DNA of 64,000 bases from CAWCJL01 sp963795775. GTDB lineage: Bacteria > Acidobacteriota > Terriglobia > Terriglobales > Acidobacteriaceae. The notes under the pieces were generated by a model. The model saw only the letters and a list, made by a program, of their open reading frames with translations. It was not told the origin of the DNA and ran no database searches. The stretch lies in NCBI GenBank assembly GCA_963795775.1, contig CAWCJL010000003.1:1-64000 (forward strand). The letters run 5' to 3'. Positions 63,274-64,000 of the stretch are shown here, in pieces (the stretch's first letter is position 1; each line of letters starts with the position of its first letter). The translations under genes and the position numbers were made by a program.

Positions 63274-64000
63274 TCAGCGCGCATCTTCTGTGAAGCGGTC
63301 CTTGACCTCGACGGTGAATTCCTTTGCCTTCGGGTCCACAATCTTGTACATCGCTGCGTCGGCGTGCTTTCCATGCACGTCAATGAGGACGTAATTGAAG
63401 ACCGGGAAACCGGCGTCGTGGTACTGGTCCTGCGGCCCGCGCACCACCACCGGATACGGCTTGGCGCCGCCGCCGCCGGAGATGATGTGGGTAATCCCGT
63501 TTACTTCAAAGCGCTCGTAGGTGTGGATGTGCCCGTTCACGACGATGAACTTCTGCCGCGCGGTCAAGGCGCGCGCTTCGAGATAGCTCCGGAACTGCAC
63601 CATCTCCGGGCTGGGCAACCCGGCAATGAACTCGCTCTGCACATCCGCGATCAATGGAATGTGCGCCATCAAGAAAACAAAATCGATCCCCGGCGGAACG
63701 TGATCGAGTTGTGCCCGAATCCAGTCTGCCTGCGGCCCTTTCGGCCACATGCGCTCGGTGGAATCCAGGGTGATAAGAAACACGTTCCCCATGCGCACCG
63801 AGTAGAAGGAGTGGTTCTCCACCTGGGGGAACGCATTGAAGTAATTTCGCCGCCCCACGTGCCCGTCGGAAATCACCTCGTGATTGCCCAGGGTGGGAAA
63901 GACACGCAGCCCGTTCTTCCACCAGGACGCCGCCTCCGAGCGAAAGATCCTCCAGTCTGCTGCGCTGCTGCCGTACAGCGGTATATCGCCGGTGATAAAC
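63274..64000 (-). CDS. Calcineurin-like metallophosphoesterase, N-terminus cut by window edge
   Basis: The readable part, entering from the window edge, contains FITGDIPLYG, the di-metal motif GNHEV, FLMAHIPL and GHIHTYERFE, in the order of the purple acid phosphatase/metallophosphatase fold, then the C-terminal VFNYVLIDVHGKHADAAMYK and a basic-acidic tail. The frame is open to 64000, so the true start and any signal peptide are beyond the window. The substrate is unknown. Confidence 0.85.
   Translation of the reverse strand, partial: FITGDIPLYGSSAADWRIFRSEAASWWKNGLRVFPTLGNHEVISDGHVGRRNYFNAFPQVENHSFYSVRMGNVFLITLDSTERMWPKGPQADWIRAQLDHVPPGIDFVFLMAHIPLIADVQSEFIAGLPSPEMVQFRSYLEARALTARQKFIVVNGHIHTYERFEVNGITHIISGGGGAKPYPVVVRGPQDQYHDAGFPVFNYVLIDVHGKHADAAMYKIVDPKAKEFTVEVKDRFTEDAR

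Noticed and set aside
1..64000. CRISPR array
   Set aside because: No series of identical 25-40 bp repeats with regular spacers was seen; the only tandem array is 4 x 14 bp at 62950.
1..64000. rRNA genes, replication origin or riboswitch
   Set aside because: No conserved rRNA segments, DnaA-box clusters or recognisable riboswitch cores were found by reading.

Overview
The window looks like chromosomal DNA of a GC-rich, LPS-bearing Gram-negative soil bacterium, most probably an acidobacterium (Terriglobia/Acidobacteriaceae). This is an inference from gene content: lpxD and a PagL-like deacylase, large FG-GAP/Ig secreted proteins, a DUF151-type nuclease, glutamate formimidoyltransferase, a coxB-coxA-coxC cluster ending in a small CSMC protein, and many small secreted proteins of unknown function. 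No rRNA is present and the species cannot be named.

Positions 1-8883 are an integrated mobile region. It holds an IS66-type element whose left end lies outside the window, an uncharacterised gene, a serine recombinase with a ribbon-helix-helix protein and an HTH protein (plasmid- or island-like module), an unidentified conserved-looking protein, several very small ORFs in less GC-rich DNA, and an excisionase-like gene plus tyrosine integrase directly against the 3' end of a tRNA-Asp gene (8884-8960), the probable attachment site.

Positions 9181-13049 encode glycerol use (glpK-glpD-glpF). They are followed by a large secreted FG-GAP protein, a GT-C-like membrane protein, an OmpR-type response regulator, and a receiver protein with a CHASE3-PAS histidine kinase.

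Positions 20668-26610 form what I read as a complete lasso-peptide biosynthetic locus: an AsnB-like cyclase, a 54-residue precursor too short for routine gene calling, an HPr-kinase-like tailoring kinase, a fusion of a nucleotidyltransferase with the B2 leader peptidase, and a PqqD-like B1 protein. The predicted 16-residue core starts with Gly and has Asp at position 8. No exporter is visible.

Positions 26668-63999 are mostly housekeeping and cell-envelope genes: a CCA-adding enzyme with a long histone-H1-like tail, lpxD, ftcD, a PagL-like deacylase, yebC, a multicopper oxidase, a type VII (MNT/HEPN) toxin-antitoxin pair beside a truncated AI-2E transporter, purQ, a PHP phosphatase, a degenerate NRPS-like protein, an MBL hydrolase, an aminotransferase, a HAD hydrolase, a GH1 glycosidase, a phospholipase C-like phosphoesterase, a flippase, DUF151-miaB, pdxS, an S9 peptidase, pdxT, a VOC protein, coxBAC, a pair of paralogous small proteins, and part of a metallophosphatase.

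Two properties run through the whole window. First, single-base insertions or deletions break many otherwise well-conserved genes, including core ones (miaB, coxA, coxB, an MBL hydrolase and a multicopper oxidase), which points to indel errors in the assembly rather than gene decay. Second, several genes have a TAnnnT box 6-7 bases before the ATG and no Shine-Dalgarno sequence, the layout expected of leaderless mRNAs.
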